Assembly (NCBI RefSeq): GCF_004745075.1
Contig: NZ_RHFH01000006.1
Span: forward strand, 1-64,000
Length of the DNA: 64,000 bases
Direction of reading: 5' to 3'
Origin: Brevibacterium sp. S111
GTDB taxonomy: Bacteria; Actinomycetota; Actinomycetes; Actinomycetales; Brevibacteriaceae
Part shown: one piece after another, positions 48,209 to 57,697 of the stretch
Layout: the number at the start of each line of letters is the position of its first letter
Numbering within the stretch: position 1 is the first letter of the stretch
Made by a program: the position numbers and the translations under genes
Notes under the pieces: generated by a model
What the model was told of the DNA's origin: nothing
The model's input: only the letters and a program-made list of their open reading frames with translations
Databases searched by the model: none

Positions 48209-49738
48209 GTGCTCGTCATCCTCGGTTTCGCCATGATCGGTGTCTTCATGACGCTGATCATGACCAAGCGACTCTCACCGATCCTCGCACTCATCCTCGT
48301 GCCCACGATCTTCGGCCTCTTCGCCGGAGCCGGTCTGGGCATCGGAGAGATGGTCATGGACGCGATCGCCTCGATGTCGTCGACGGCAGCGCTGCTGCTC
48401 TTCGCCATCATCTACTTCGGCATCATGATCGACGTCGGCCTCTTCGACAAGCTCGTCGAATTCATCCTCAAGGTCGCCGGCCACGACCCGGTCAAGGTCG
48501 TCATGGGCACCGCCCTGCTCACCGGAGCGGTCTCCCTCGACGGCGACGGATCGACGACATTCATCGTCGTCACCGCCGCAATGCTGCCGATCTACCAGCG
48601 CCTCGAGATGTCCCCGGTCGTGCTCACCTGTGTGGCCGGTCTCATCAACGGCACGCTCAACATCGTCCCCTGGGGCGGGCCGACCGCACGTGCGTCATCG
48701 GCGCTGCAGATCGACGCCAACGAGATCTTCGCCCCGATGGTGCCCTCGCTGGTCGCGGGTCTGCTCGTGTGCTTCCTCTTCGCATATCTGCTCGGCCTCT
48801 CCGAGCGTCGTCGCCTGGCGAAGAACGGTGTGGCCTGGGTCGAGGAGTCCGGATCCGGCCGGTCCCGGTCGGATCTCGTCGGCGCCATAGCCGGAGGCAA
48901 GGCGGGCCGATCGTCGACGACGACCACCGCGGGCAAGTCAGCGACGGCAGGCACCGGGCAGGCAGCGACTGCGAGCGGGCACGGCACGGCCGCCTCGGGG
49001 ACGGGATCGGACGGCACCGCCACCGAGGCGACCCTCGACTCCCCTGCCCCCGCAACTGGATCCGCCGGTTCGGGTTCGGCCCTGGCGAACACCGCGCTCG
49101 ATCCCCATCGCGCGACACTGCGGCCGAAGCTGTTCTGGTTCAACCTCGCACTCACCGTGGCCGTGATGGTTCTGCTCATCGCCGACATTCTGCCGCTGCC
49201 GTACCTGTTCATGATCGCCACCGTCATCGCGCTCATGGTCAACTTCCCGAAGATGAAGGACCAGCAGGAGGAGCTCGCCAGCCACGCGACTGCGATCATC
49301 TCCGTCGTCGCCATGGTCATGGCCGCGGGCGTGCTCACCGGAATCATGTCCGGCACGGGAATGGTCGATGCGATGGCCGCGTGGCTCGTCGACGTCATCC
49401 CGAACGCGATGGGCCCCTATATGGCCGTCATCACCGGTCTGCTGTCGATCCCGATGACGTTCTTCATGAGCAACGATGCCTTCTACTTCGGCATCCTGCC
49501 CGTGCTCGCCGAGACCGCTTCCCACTTCGGCATCTCCGCGGCCGACATGGCCCGCGCCTCGATCACCGGCCAGCCCGTGCACATGCAGTCACCGCTGGTG
49601 CCGGCGATCCTGCTGCTCGTGTCCCTGTCCGGCGTCGAACTCGGCGACCACCACAAGAAGGTGCTGTGGCGGGCACTCATCGTCGCCCTCGTCATGCTCG
49701 CCGTGGGTGTGGCCATCGGCGTCATCGGAATCGGCTGA
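48209..49738 (+). CDS. CitMHS-family citrate-metal:H+ symporter
   Basis: 509 residues, about 12 TM helices, with CitMHS motifs (LDGDGSTTFIVVTAAMLPIY; GTLNIVPWGGPTARA; PMTFFMSNDAFYFGILPV). Homologues import citrate complexed with Mg or Ca. A 65-residue Thr/Ser/Gly/Ala-rich loop at about 220-295 is unlike the family. GTG with GAAGGAG. Flanked by a citrate-type two-component system and followed by a universal stress protein. Confidence 0.9.
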   Translation: MLVILGFAMIGVFMTLIMTKRLSPILALILVPTIFGLFAGAGLGIGEMVMDAIASMSSTAALLLFAIIYFGIMIDVGLFDKLVEFILKVAGHDPVKVVMGTALLTGAVSLDGDGSTTFIVVTAAMLPIYQRLEMSPVVLTCVAGLINGTLNIVPWGGPTARASSALQIDANEIFAPMVPSLVAGLLVCFLFAYLLGLSERRRLAKNGVAWVEESGSGRSRSDLVGAIAGGKAGRSSTTTTAGKSATAGTGQAATASGHGTAASGTGSDGTATEATLDSPAPATGSAGSGSALANTALDPHRATLRPKLFWFNLALTVAVMVLLIADILPLPYLFMIATVIALMVNFPKMKDQQEELASHATAIISVVAMVMAAGVLTGIMSGTGMVDAMAAWLVDVIPNAMGPYMAVITGLLSIPMTFFMSNDAFYFGILPVLAETASHFGISAADMARASITGQPVHMQSPLVPAILLLVSLSGVELGDHHKKVLWRALIVALVMLAVGVAIGVIGIG

Positions 49739-49749
49739 GCGGAGCAACC

Positions 49750-50211
49750 ATGACTGATCTCTATTCGACTCCGCACCGCCGCTTCCCGGCCCCCACCCTG
49801 CGGGTGACGGCGTCACCCGGTCTCGGATCTGCGACCGCGACCGTCGTCCTGGCCCTGCGAACGGATGCCTCGGAGGCCGTGCTCGAGCAGGCGATCGCGG
49901 CGGCCCGACGTGAGAACGCCTGCGTGCGGGCGGTCGTGTTCGGCACGGACACGACCACCGCCCCGTCGACGTCCCCTCTGGCCGAATGCTCCCGTTTGGG
50001 CACCGCCCTCGCCGAGGCGGGCCTGGAGTTCGAGGTCCACCGTGCCGGTTCCGACCTCGCCGAGCAGATCCTCGACCTGGCCTCCACGCATGCGGCACGG
50101 CTCATCGTCATGGCGGCCAAACGCCGCTCCCCCGTGGTCAAGCTGCTGCTCGGGTCGAGTGCCCAGCAGGTGATCCTCGAAGCCGACTGCCCGGTGCTGT
50201 TGGTGAAATAG
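49750..50211 (+). CDS. Universal stress protein (UspA family)
   Basis: 153 residues, single Usp domain. The ATP-binding G-2X-G-9X-G-(S/T) motif appears as VMAAKRRSPVVKLLLGSSAQQVILEADCPVLLV. ATG 11 nt past the CitMHS stop with GGAG; co-transcribed with the transporter. Confidence 0.85.
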   Translation: MTDLYSTPHRRFPAPTLRVTASPGLGSATATVVLALRTDASEAVLEQAIAAARRENACVRAVVFGTDTTTAPSTSPLAECSRLGTALAEAGLEFEVHRAGSDLAEQILDLASTHAARLIVMAAKRRSPVVKLLLGSSAQQVILEADCPVLLVK

Positions 50212-50222
50212 AGCAGTCGGGT

Positions 50223-51383
50223 TCAGATCCCGCCGAGGCCACGGCCCGGCGCGAGGATTCCGCGCGGGTCGAGCAGGTCCTTGATCTCCTGCAGCCCGCG
50301 ACTGCCCGGCAGCGGCCCCCACGCGTCGAGTTCGTCCCAGACCGGCGCCGGAGCATGGAGCAGCCGTGCGCTGATGCGGTGCAGGCCGAAGGAGCGCAGG
50401 TGTTCGAGCACGACGCGTGTGGCCACTCCCGGTTCGGTCTCCGGGGCGCCGACTCCGAGTTCGACACGTCCCGACGCACTCCCCCGCAGCTGCAGCGGAT
50501 AGCCGATCGCGGTTTCGAGCCGGTCGATCGTCGTGAGCAGGCTCGGCAGGAAATCGGGGGCCACGGACACACTGATCGTCACGGGAGTCCGCACCCGTGT
50601 GCCCCACCAGCTCGGACGGGCGCAGGCGGTGGCGCCGGGGATTCGCTCGACGAGGCGGTCGCTCTCGGATTCGACGAGCTCGCCTGGGCCTTCGAAGAGG
50701 ACCACCGTCGCCGCCGGTGAACCGGGCGGGCGTTCGAGGACGACCGCATCCGGCACACGGCGAGCGCCCACGAGGGCGGGGGCCGCCTCGGCGCCGGGTA
50801 TCCACACGAATCCGCGGGATTCGGGTCGGGCTCTGACACGGATTTCGGCCTCGACGATGATCGCCCTGCTTCCCCACGAGCCCGTGACGAGTCCGGGCAG
50901 CTCGCAGCCGGCCAACTCCGGCGAGAGCCCTTCGGTGGTGCGGGCGATGGTCCCGTCGGCGCCGACCGTGGTCACGGCCAGCACCGTCTCGGGCAGTCGG
51001 GGACGGTTGAGGTGGGCCGGGCCGGTCGCGGCCGTGGCGATCATCCCGCCGAAGCTGGACCCGGCATCGATGCGATCGGCGGGCAGGTCGGCGAGGATCT
51101 CCTGCCCTGCGTTCTCAAGCTGCCGATTGAGTGCGCTGATCTTCGCTCCCGCACCGGCACGAAGGGTCTTGTCGTCGCGGGAGTGTCCGGCCACCTCGGC
51201 GAGTCCGGACAGGTCGAGCAGCAGCCCCGGCGTGGGCGCGGGTGGATGGTCGTCGAAGGCGGTGCCGCCGCCGAAGACGGCGACGGTGCGGGATTCGGCA
51301 TGGGCGCGCGAGAGGAGTTCGGAGAGCTCGGCGATGCTGCCGGGGCTGGCCAGTCGGGGCAGTTCGTCAGTGGTCCGGGTCAT
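50223..51383 (-). CDS. FAD-binding oxidoreductase, GlcE-like
   Basis: 386 residues with an FAD_binding_4 (PCMH) domain: AVFGGGTAFDD for FAD phosphates and GSSFGGMIATAATGP, typical of GlcE, the FAD-binding subunit of glycolate oxidase. The Fe-S C-terminal domain of GlcF is absent and GlcD is not adjacent. Start uncertain: ATG 51383 (ACAGGG upstream) or ATG 51470 with an additional disordered 29 residues. The context of malate synthase and an LctP/GlcA-like permease supports glycolate or lactate oxidation. Confidence 0.75.
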   Translation of the reverse strand: MTRTTDELPRLASPGSIAELSELLSRAHAESRTVAVFGGGTAFDDHPPAPTPGLLLDLSGLAEVAGHSRDDKTLRAGAGAKISALNRQLENAGQEILADLPADRIDAGSSFGGMIATAATGPAHLNRPRLPETVLAVTTVGADGTIARTTEGLSPELAGCELPGLVTGSWGSRAIIVEAEIRVRARPESRGFVWIPGAEAAPALVGARRVPDAVVLERPPGSPAATVVLFEGPGELVESESDRLVERIPGATACARPSWWGTRVRTPVTISVSVAPDFLPSLLTTIDRLETAIGYPLQLRGSASGRVELGVGAPETEPGVATRVVLEHLRSFGLHRISARLLHAPAPVWDELDAWGPLPGSRGLQEIKDLLDPRGILAPGRGLGGI

Positions 51384-51571
51384 CCCTGTCTCGGTTCCTG
51401 CTGGTGGTGGCACTGCTGGTCGCTCTTCGTCGTTGCGGTCGTTCCTCCGACCGTTCCTCTGTGCGGTCATCGGGCCGCGCCGATGTATGTCGAGCTTAGC
51501 GAAGAACGCCCCCGAAATCGGCGCTCTGGGCACAGATTTCGGGGGCGTTCGGTGTCAGCACCGAATCCGGA

Positions 51572-53176
51572 TCACGGCATGCGGGCGTAGGCCGGCAGGG
51601 TGAGGAAGTCGACGTAGTCGGGAGCCAGCGCGACCGAGACGAAGGTGTCGGTGGCGTCCTTCCAACCGGCGTCGTCACCGGGCAGCTTCGCGACCTCCTC
51701 GGCGACGACGCGCTCGACGAGCTCCTTCGTCACCTTCTCCCCCGAGTCGAGGGTGATGCCGGCATCCAGCCACTGCCACACCTGGGAACGGGAGATCTCC
51801 GCTGTCGCCGCATCCTCCATGAGACCGTTGATGGCCACCGCGCCATTGCCCTCGAGCCAGGCGCGCAGGTACTGGATGCCCACGGAGACGTTGGTGCGCA
51901 GACCCTGCTCGGTCATCGACCCCGGGGTCGACTTCACATCGAGGAGATCAGCGGCGACGACATTGACGTCCTCGCGCTTGTTCTCGATCTGGTTCGGCTT
52001 GTCGCCGAGGGTCTCGGTGAAGACCTCCTTGCAGAGGGCGACCATGCCGGGGTGAGCGACCCAGGAGCCGTCGAAGCCGTTGCCGGCCTCACGGGATTTG
52101 TCATCGCGGACCTTGTCGAAGGCGGCCTTGTTCTCAGCCTCGTCCTTCGACGGGATGAACGCGGACATGCCGCCGATGGCGTGCGCCCCGCGCTTGTGGC
52201 AGGTGCGCACGAGCAGTTCCGTGTAGGCGCGCATGAACGGCACGGTCATCGTCACGTCCGAGCGGTCCGGCAGCAGGTAGTCGTCGCCGCGCGAACGGAA
52301 GTTCTTGATCACGGAGAAGATGTAGTCCCAGCGACCAGCGTTGAGACCGGCGGAGTGCTCGCGCAGTTCGTAGAGGATCTCCTCCATCTCGAAGGCCGCG
52401 GGGTAGGTCTCGATGAGCACGGTCGCGCGGATGGTGCCACGGGCCAGGCCGAAGGCATCCTCGGCGACCTCGAAGACCTGGTTCCACAGACGGGCCTCGA
52501 GGTGGGATTCCATCTTCGGCAGGTAGAAGTAGGGACCCTTGCCCTTCTCGATCTGGATCTGCCCGGCGGTGGAGAAGTAGAGGGCGAAGTCGACGAGCGA
52601 GCCCGAGGTCTCCTCACCGTCGATGCGGATGTGCTTCTCCGGCATGTGCCAGCCACGGGGGCGGACGACGATGGTCGGCAGCTCCTCCTCGGGGGCCAGG
52701 GTGTAGGACTTGCCCTCGGGCGAGGTGAAGTCGATCTCGCGGTTGAGCGAATCGAGCAGGTTGATCTGGCCCTGGATGACCGAATCCCACTGTGGGGTGT
52801 TCGCGTCCTCCTGGTCGGCCAGCCACACCTTCGCACCCGAGTTCAGGGCATTGATCGTCATCTTCTTGTATGTCGGCCCGGTCATCTCCACCCGGCGGTC
52901 CTCGAGGCCGGGTGCCGGCGGTGCGACCTGCCAGCTCGGGTCGTTGCGGATCTCGGCGGTTTCGGGCAGGAAGTCGAGGTCCTTGCCTGCGGCGATCTCG
53001 GCCTGACGTTCCTTGCGAGCTTCGAGACGGGCCAGGCGCTCGCCGTTGAACTTCCGGTGCAGGTCGACGATGAGCTCAAGCGCTTTGGGGGTGAGGACCT
53101 TTTCAGCCCCGTCCGGCAGCTCACCGGTGATCTCCATCCCGGCGGGGATGTCCAGGTTTTCGATATGAGCGGTCAT
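51572..53176 (-). CDS. aceB: Malate synthase A
   Basis: 534 residues, type A. Catalytic barrel segments RPRGWHMPEKHI, LIETYPAAFEMEEILYELREHSAGLNAGRWDYIFS (catalytic region with Glu/Asp), MSAFIPSKD, and C-terminal cap with IQYLRAWLEGNGAVAINGLMEDAATAEISRSQVWQWL. It condenses glyoxylate with acetyl-CoA to malate. No isocitrate lyase is adjacent, so glyoxylate could come from glycolate. A TTTCAC-N3-GTGAAA operator lies 97 bp upstream. Confidence 0.95.
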   Translation of the reverse strand: MTAHIENLDIPAGMEITGELPDGAEKVLTPKALELIVDLHRKFNGERLARLEARKERQAEIAAGKDLDFLPETAEIRNDPSWQVAPPAPGLEDRRVEMTGPTYKKMTINALNSGAKVWLADQEDANTPQWDSVIQGQINLLDSLNREIDFTSPEGKSYTLAPEEELPTIVVRPRGWHMPEKHIRIDGEETSGSLVDFALYFSTAGQIQIEKGKGPYFYLPKMESHLEARLWNQVFEVAEDAFGLARGTIRATVLIETYPAAFEMEEILYELREHSAGLNAGRWDYIFSVIKNFRSRGDDYLLPDRSDVTMTVPFMRAYTELLVRTCHKRGAHAIGGMSAFIPSKDEAENKAAFDKVRDDKSREAGNGFDGSWVAHPGMVALCKEVFTETLGDKPNQIENKREDVNVVAADLLDVKSTPGSMTEQGLRTNVSVGIQYLRAWLEGNGAVAINGLMEDAATAEISRSQVWQWLDAGITLDSGEKVTKELVERVVAEEVAKLPGDDAGWKDATDTFVSVALAPDYVDFLTLPAYARMP

Positions 53177-53272
53177 CGATGGTTCTCCTTAGTCAGCACA
53201 GAGTTGCTGCGTCTTTGTCCGCACCGCGTGGTGCGTCGTTCTCGCTGGTCAACGGGGTTTGGCCTGCGAAAC

Positions 53273-53299
53273 TTTCACATCGTGAAAATGTATGTTCAC
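53273..53299. promoter_or_regulatory. Palindromic operator upstream of aceB
   Basis: TTTCACATCGTGAAA (53273-53287) is a palindrome with 3-nt centre, and GTGAA-N8-TTCAC (53282-53299) overlaps it, giving three half-sites. It lies between aceB and the permease gene and could control both. The regulator is unknown. Confidence 0.5.
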
Positions 53300-53538
53300 A
53301 CAACGAAAGACTATGAGGTGATGCACGTCTCGTCAAACCCTATCCCGGATTCGAGACGGTGTGTTCGTTGACTCCGCGACGCGGGCCGGAGACGATGTGC
53401 AGAGCACCATCTTTCGTGGATTCGCCGAGGCGGCCGACCAGCACCGACCACCCGAAGTTCTCGGTCGGAGAAGGGACAGCGTCGCCCAGGCTGCGTCCTT
53501 GGATCGACGCGGCAACGACGCCGCAGATCGGACTCGCA

Positions 53539-55530
53539 GTGGACAACCTCGCTGTTGCAGCTCTACTGGCCCTCTCCCCCATTCTGTTGGCGGGAATCCT
53601 TCTCATCGGCTTTCGCTGGCCGGCCAAATACGCGATGCCCGTCGGACTGATCGCCGCCGCGCTCGTGGCGAACTTCGCGTGGAAGATCGAGTGGGTGACG
53701 ATCGGCGCCTCCGTCGTCCAAGGTCTCCTCGTGGCGATCGGTCTGCTGTGGATCGTCTTCGGCGCGCTTCTGCTGCTGGCCACGATCACCCGCTCGGGAG
53801 CGATCGAGACGATCCGCTCCGGCTTCATCGCGATCTCTCCGGACAGGCGTGTGCAGGTCATCATCGTCGCGTGGCTCTTCGGCTCCTTCATCGAGGGCGC
53901 TGCCGGCTTCGGCACCCCGGCGGCCGTCGTCGCTCCGCTCATGCTCGCCCTCGGCTTCCCGGCGATCGCCGCGGTCCTCGCCGGTCTCCTCATCCAGTCG
54001 ACGCCGGTGAGCTTCGGCGCCGTGGGCACACCGATGGTGCTGGGCATCGGCACCGGACTCGCGCAGGAGGACGGATCGATGTCGGCCGATGTCGCCGCAC
54101 GTGCCGGGCAGCTCGGTCTCAATCAGGCCGAGTTCGTCGCCCATACCGCCGCACAGGTCGCTCTCATCCACGCCATCTGCGGTATCCTCATCCCGCTTCT
54201 TCTGGCCTGCATGATGACCGGGTTCTTCGGCGCCAATCGTCGGTTCGCCGATGGACTGGCCGTCGCTCCGTTCGCGATCTATGCGGCGCTGGCGATGATC
54301 GTCCCCTATCTCATCGTGGCGAATCTGCTCGGACCCGAGTTCCCGTCCCTGCTCGGTGGTCTCATCGGTCTGGCGATCGTCGTGACGACTTCGCGGATGG
54401 GCTTCCTCATGCCGAAGAAGACCTGGGACTTCGCGCCCAGGGAGAAATGGCCGGCGTTCTGGATGGGCACCGTCGACCCGAACAAGGAGAAGGCTCAGCT
54501 GCAGAAGAAGATGTCGATGGTCCGCGCCTGGTCGCCCTACCTCATCGTCGTCGCGCTGCTGCTCATCACCCGCAATGTTCCGGCTATCAAGGAGTTCCTC
54601 AACGGCCCCGCGGTGATCAAGATCGACGGCATCTTCGGCACTGCGATCAATCAGAACATGGATCTGCTGTGGTCCCCGGGCGCGATCTTCGTCCTCGCCT
54701 GCGGGCTGACCTACTTCATCCATCGGATGACGAAGAAGCAGATCGCCGGGTCTTGGCAGATCGCCGGTTCGCAGATCGCCGGTGCCGCCGTGGCCCTGCT
54801 GTGTTCCCTGCCGCTGGTGCGTGTCTTCATCAACTCCGGTGCCGATTACAACGGGGCCGGGCTCGAATCCATGCCGGTCACCCTCGCCGAGGCGGCCGCC
54901 TCGACCGTCGGAGACGCGTGGCCGCTGCTTGCCCCGTTCGTCGGTGCTCTCGGCGCGTTCATCGCCGGTTCGAACACGGTCTCGAACATCATGTTCTCGC
55001 AGTTCCAGTTCTCGACCGGCACCGCCATCGGTGCGGCCAGCCCCGAGACGGTCGTAGCCGCGCAGGCCGTGGGCGGTGCCGCGGGCAACATGGTCGCCGT
55101 GCACAATGTGGTGGCCGCCTCGGCGACGGTGGGTCTGGTGGGCCGCGAGGGCGAGCTCATCCGCCGCACGTCGGTCCCGATGCTCATCTATTCGCTGGCT
55201 GCGGGCGCCTTGGCGTTCATCGGCCTCAACGGCCTCGGGTTCAATGCCGGCACCGTCGTGCTCACGGCACTCATCGTCGGCCTCGCCGTGGCCGTCGTCC
55301 TCGCCCGCAGGTCACCGGGCAAACCCCTGCCGGGCATCGAGGTCGGTGCCGGAGGCCATGCAACTCAGGGCGACGGCAACGGCTCTGCCGCCGGCGGTTC
55401 GAACGGCGGCACGAATGGCACAGGCGCTGCCGCCGGCGATTCGCACAGCACCGGCGCGGAGACCAACGGCTCTGCCGCCGATGGCTCTGCCGCCGATGAC
55501 GACGAGCCGGAGCCCACCGCCCGCGCCTGA
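53539..55530 (+). CDS. L-lactate/glycolate permease (LctP/GlcA family)
   Basis: 663 residues from GTG 53539, about 13-14 TM helices. LctP motifs include [32 protein letters not shown] and [23 protein letters not shown]. It belongs with LldP (lactate) and GlcA (glycolate). The last 65 residues are a hydrophilic Gly/Ala/Asn/Ser-rich tail absent from E. coli LldP. The start is uncertain: no good ribosome site; an ATG at 53395 would add a basic N-terminus not seen in the family. Substrate inferred from malate synthase and the GlcE-like gene. Confidence 0.88.
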   Translation: MDNLAVAALLALSPILLAGILLIGFRWPAKYAMPVGLIAAALVANFAWKIEWVTIGASVVQGLLVAIGLLWIVFGALLLLATITRSGAIETIRSGFIAISPDRRVQVIIVAWLFGSFIEGAAGFGTPAAVVAPLMLALGFPAIAAVLAGLLIQSTPVSFGAVGTPMVLGIGTGLAQEDGSMSADVAARAGQLGLNQAEFVAHTAAQVALIHAICGILIPLLLACMMTGFFGANRRFADGLAVAPFAIYAALAMIVPYLIVANLLGPEFPSLLGGLIGLAIVVTTSRMGFLMPKKTWDFAPREKWPAFWMGTVDPNKEKAQLQKKMSMVRAWSPYLIVVALLLITRNVPAIKEFLNGPAVIKIDGIFGTAINQNMDLLWSPGAIFVLACGLTYFIHRMTKKQIAGSWQIAGSQIAGAAVALLCSLPLVRVFINSGADYNGAGLESMPVTLAEAAASTVGDAWPLLAPFVGALGAFIAGSNTVSNIMFSQFQFSTGTAIGAASPETVVAAQAVGGAAGNMVAVHNVVAASATVGLVGREGELIRRTSVPMLIYSLAAGALAFIGLNGLGFNAGTVVLTALIVGLAVAVVLARRSPGKPLPGIEVGAGGHATQGDGNGSAAGGSNGGTNGTGAAAGDSHSTGAETNGSAADGSAADDDEPEPTARA

Positions 55531-55577
55531 CACCCGCTTCGGCGCCGGAGCGTGCATCAGGGTGGGCGTGCCCTGAC

Positions 55578-55631
55578 ACCACATTTGGTACGCGGATCAC
55601 CACATTTGGTGCAGGTCGCACTACATTTCGT
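55578..55631 (+). repeat. Three iteron-like direct repeats at 21-bp spacing
   Basis: ACCACATTTGGT at 55578-55589 and 55599-55610, and ACTACATTTCGT at 55620-55631. A fourth, inverted copy (ACCACTTTTCGT) occurs at 55663-55674. Exact 21-bp (two-turn) phasing puts all on one face of the helix. Confidence 0.75.
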
Positions 55632-55669
55632 ACCGTGCATCAGCTTTTTTACTGATGCACTGTACGAAA
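55626..55669. terminator. Hairpin with T-rich loop
   Basis: 18-nt arms (TTTCGTACCGTGCATCAG at 55626-55643 and 55652-55669) match at 17 positions; the loop is CTTTTTTA. It overlaps the third direct repeat, about 95 bp after lctP. Confidence 0.55.
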
Positions 55670-55854
55670 AGTGGTTAGTGAGACGAGCAGGCGCATGGAA
55701 GCGCCCATGCAGGCCTGTGAATGGCATCAGCGCGGTCGTCCGACTTCAGCTCGGGGCAAAGACCGTGCTGTTTCCGGACGACCGCGCTGAAAAGCACACG
55801 CCGTGGGCGCAGGAACTCGTAGGCGCGCTGCCAATGTTGCTCGGCAATGCGCGC

Positions 55855-55926
55855 GCTGGCAAAGGTGCTGCTCGTCGCGCTGGCAACGGTGCTGCTCGGC
55901 GGTCTGGCAAAGGTGCTGCTCTGCGC
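55855..55926 (+). repeat. Three tandem 24-bp repeats
   Basis: Three units of the form (G/T)CTGGCAA(A/C)GGTGCTGCTC plus six variable bases. If translated in one frame they would give AGKGAARR-like repeats. No gene is supported. Confidence 0.7.
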
Positions 55927-56008
55927 GCTGATGCGCGCGCTGCTGCTCGGCGATGCGCGCTGCTGACGGCAGGCGGCCCTCATGAGCGCGCCTGCCGACA
56001 GAGCCGAC

Positions 56009-57697
56009 TCAGACGATGACGACCATGGGGACGATCATCGGCTTGCGACGCAGCTTCGACGACACCCAGCGGCCGACCGTGCGGCGCACGACCTGCTGCA
56101 GCTGGTACTGGTCGGTGGTGCCGTCGCGCAGAGCATCCTCGACGGCCTTCTGGACCTTCGGCATGATCGAGTCGAAGACATCGTCGGACTCGGCCACACC
56201 GCGGGCATGGATCTCGGGGCCGGCGATGAGCGACTTCGTCTGCGAGTTCACGGCCATGAAGATCGTCACGAAGCCCTCACCGGACAGGACGAGACGATCC
56301 TTGAGGTCGGCCTCGGTGATCTCGCCGACCGACGAGCCGTCGACGAAGACGTAGTTGCAGTCGACAGCCCCGACCACCTCGGCGTGGCCGTCCTTGAGGT
56401 CGACGACCCAGCCGTCGTCGGCGAGGACGATGTTGTTCGGGTCGACTCCCGTCGCCTCGGCGTGGCGCGCATTGGCCAGCAGGTGGCGCCATTCTCCGTG
56501 GACGGGCATGACGCCGCGGGGCTTGACGATGTTGTAGCAGTAGAGCAGCTCGCCGCCGGAGGCGTGGCCGGAAACGTGGATCTTCGCATCGGCCTTCGAG
56601 ATCACGCGAGCACCGAGCTTCATCAGGCCGTTGATGACCTTGAACACGGAGTTCTCGTTGCCGGGGATGAGCGAGGAGGCGAGGATGACGGTGTCGCCGT
56701 CGCCCACGTCGACGCGGTGGCTGCGGTTGGCCATGCGCGACAGTGCCGCCATCGGCTCACCCTGAGATCCGGTGCACATGAGGACGATCTGGTCCTCCGG
56801 GTAGTCATCGACCTTCTTGATGTCGATGAGCGTGCCGTCCGGCACGTCGAGGTACCCGAGGTCGGCGGCGATCTTCATGTTGCGCACCATCGACCGGCCG
56901 ACCAGTGCGACCTTGCGTCCGTGGGCGGTCGCAGCGTTGAGCACCTGCTGCACACGGTGGACGTGGGAGGAGAAGGAGGCGACGATGATCCGGCGCTCGG
57001 CGGTGCCGAAGAGGTTTTCGAGCACGGGCCCGATGTCCTTCTCCAGCGCGGTGAAGCCGGGGACCTCAGCGTTCGTCGAGTCCGTCATGAACAGGTCGAC
57101 GCCCTCTTCGCCGAGGCGGGCGAAGGCACGCAGGTCGGTGATCCTGCCGTCGAGCGGCAGCTGGTCCATCTTGAAGTCACCGGTGTGGAGGATGTTGCCG
57201 GCCCCGGTGCGGATGAACACGGCCAGGGCATCGGGGATCGAGTGGTTGACGGCGACGAACTCGAGGTCGAAGGGACCGAGCTGATCGACATCGTCTTCTT
57301 TGACCACGCGGGTGATCGGCTTGATCCGGTGTTCTTTGAGCTTGGCTTCGATGAGCGCGATCGTCAGCTTCGAGCCGAGGATCGGGATGTCTCCCTTGCG
57401 GCGCAGCAGGTAGGGAACCGCGCCGATGTGGTCCTCGTGGCCGTGGGTGAGGACGAGGCCGACGATGTCGTCGAGGCGGTCATCGAGGTACGAGAAGTCG
57501 GGGAGGATAAGGTCGACGCCGGGCTGGTCCTCTTCGGGGAAGAGCACGCCGCAGTCGACGATGAGGAGTTTGCCGTGGTACTCGAACACGGTCATGTTGC
57601 GCCCGACTTCGCCGAGGCCGCCGAGTGCGACGATGCGGACGGCTTCCTTGTCCATCCTCGGCGGACGGGACAGTTCTTGGGTCAATGCATTATTCAC
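56009..57697 (-). CDS. rnj: Ribonuclease J
   Basis: 562 residues. Metallo-beta-lactamase/beta-CASP fold: HxHxDH motif THGHEDHIG at about 84-92, SFSSHVHRVQQV, and beta-CASP motif SGHASGGELLYCY. It processes and degrades RNA. GTG start at 57697, 11 nt after AGGAG and overlapping dapA by 8 bp; an in-frame GTG at 57709 sits too close to that site. Confidence 0.94.
   Translation of the reverse strand: MNNALTQELSRPPRMDKEAVRIVALGGLGEVGRNMTVFEYHGKLLIVDCGVLFPEEDQPGVDLILPDFSYLDDRLDDIVGLVLTHGHEDHIGAVPYLLRRKGDIPILGSKLTIALIEAKLKEHRIKPITRVVKEDDVDQLGPFDLEFVAVNHSIPDALAVFIRTGAGNILHTGDFKMDQLPLDGRITDLRAFARLGEEGVDLFMTDSTNAEVPGFTALEKDIGPVLENLFGTAERRIIVASFSSHVHRVQQVLNAATAHGRKVALVGRSMVRNMKIAADLGYLDVPDGTLIDIKKVDDYPEDQIVLMCTGSQGEPMAALSRMANRSHRVDVGDGDTVILASSLIPGNENSVFKVINGLMKLGARVISKADAKIHVSGHASGGELLYCYNIVKPRGVMPVHGEWRHLLANARHAEATGVDPNNIVLADDGWVVDLKDGHAEVVGAVDCNYVFVDGSSVGEITEADLKDRLVLSGEGFVTIFMAVNSQTKSLIAGPEIHARGVAESDDVFDSIMPKVQKAVEDALRDGTTDQYQLQQVVRRTVGRWVSSKLRRKPMIVPMVVIV

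Larger units (their letters stand above)
55531..56008. other. Structured repeat-rich gap between lctP and rnj
   Basis: 478 bp without a convincing gene. It holds three 12-bp direct repeats at 21-bp spacing, a 17/18-bp hairpin, a perfect 15-bp long-range stem (55728-55742 with 55775-55789) and three tandem 24-bp units (55855-55926). A possible 155-codon frame on the plus strand would be Ala/Arg/Gly-rich and overlaps rnj, so it is not called. Confidence 0.65.

Noticed and set aside
53563..55104. 513-codon minus-strand frame inside the LctP-like gene
   Set aside because: Antisense to a clear transporter; Arg/Asp/Gly-rich with no domain.
55552..56019. 155-codon plus-strand gene in the repeat-rich gap
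   Set aside because: No ribosome site or family, repeats dominate the translation, and it overlaps the 3' end of rnj.
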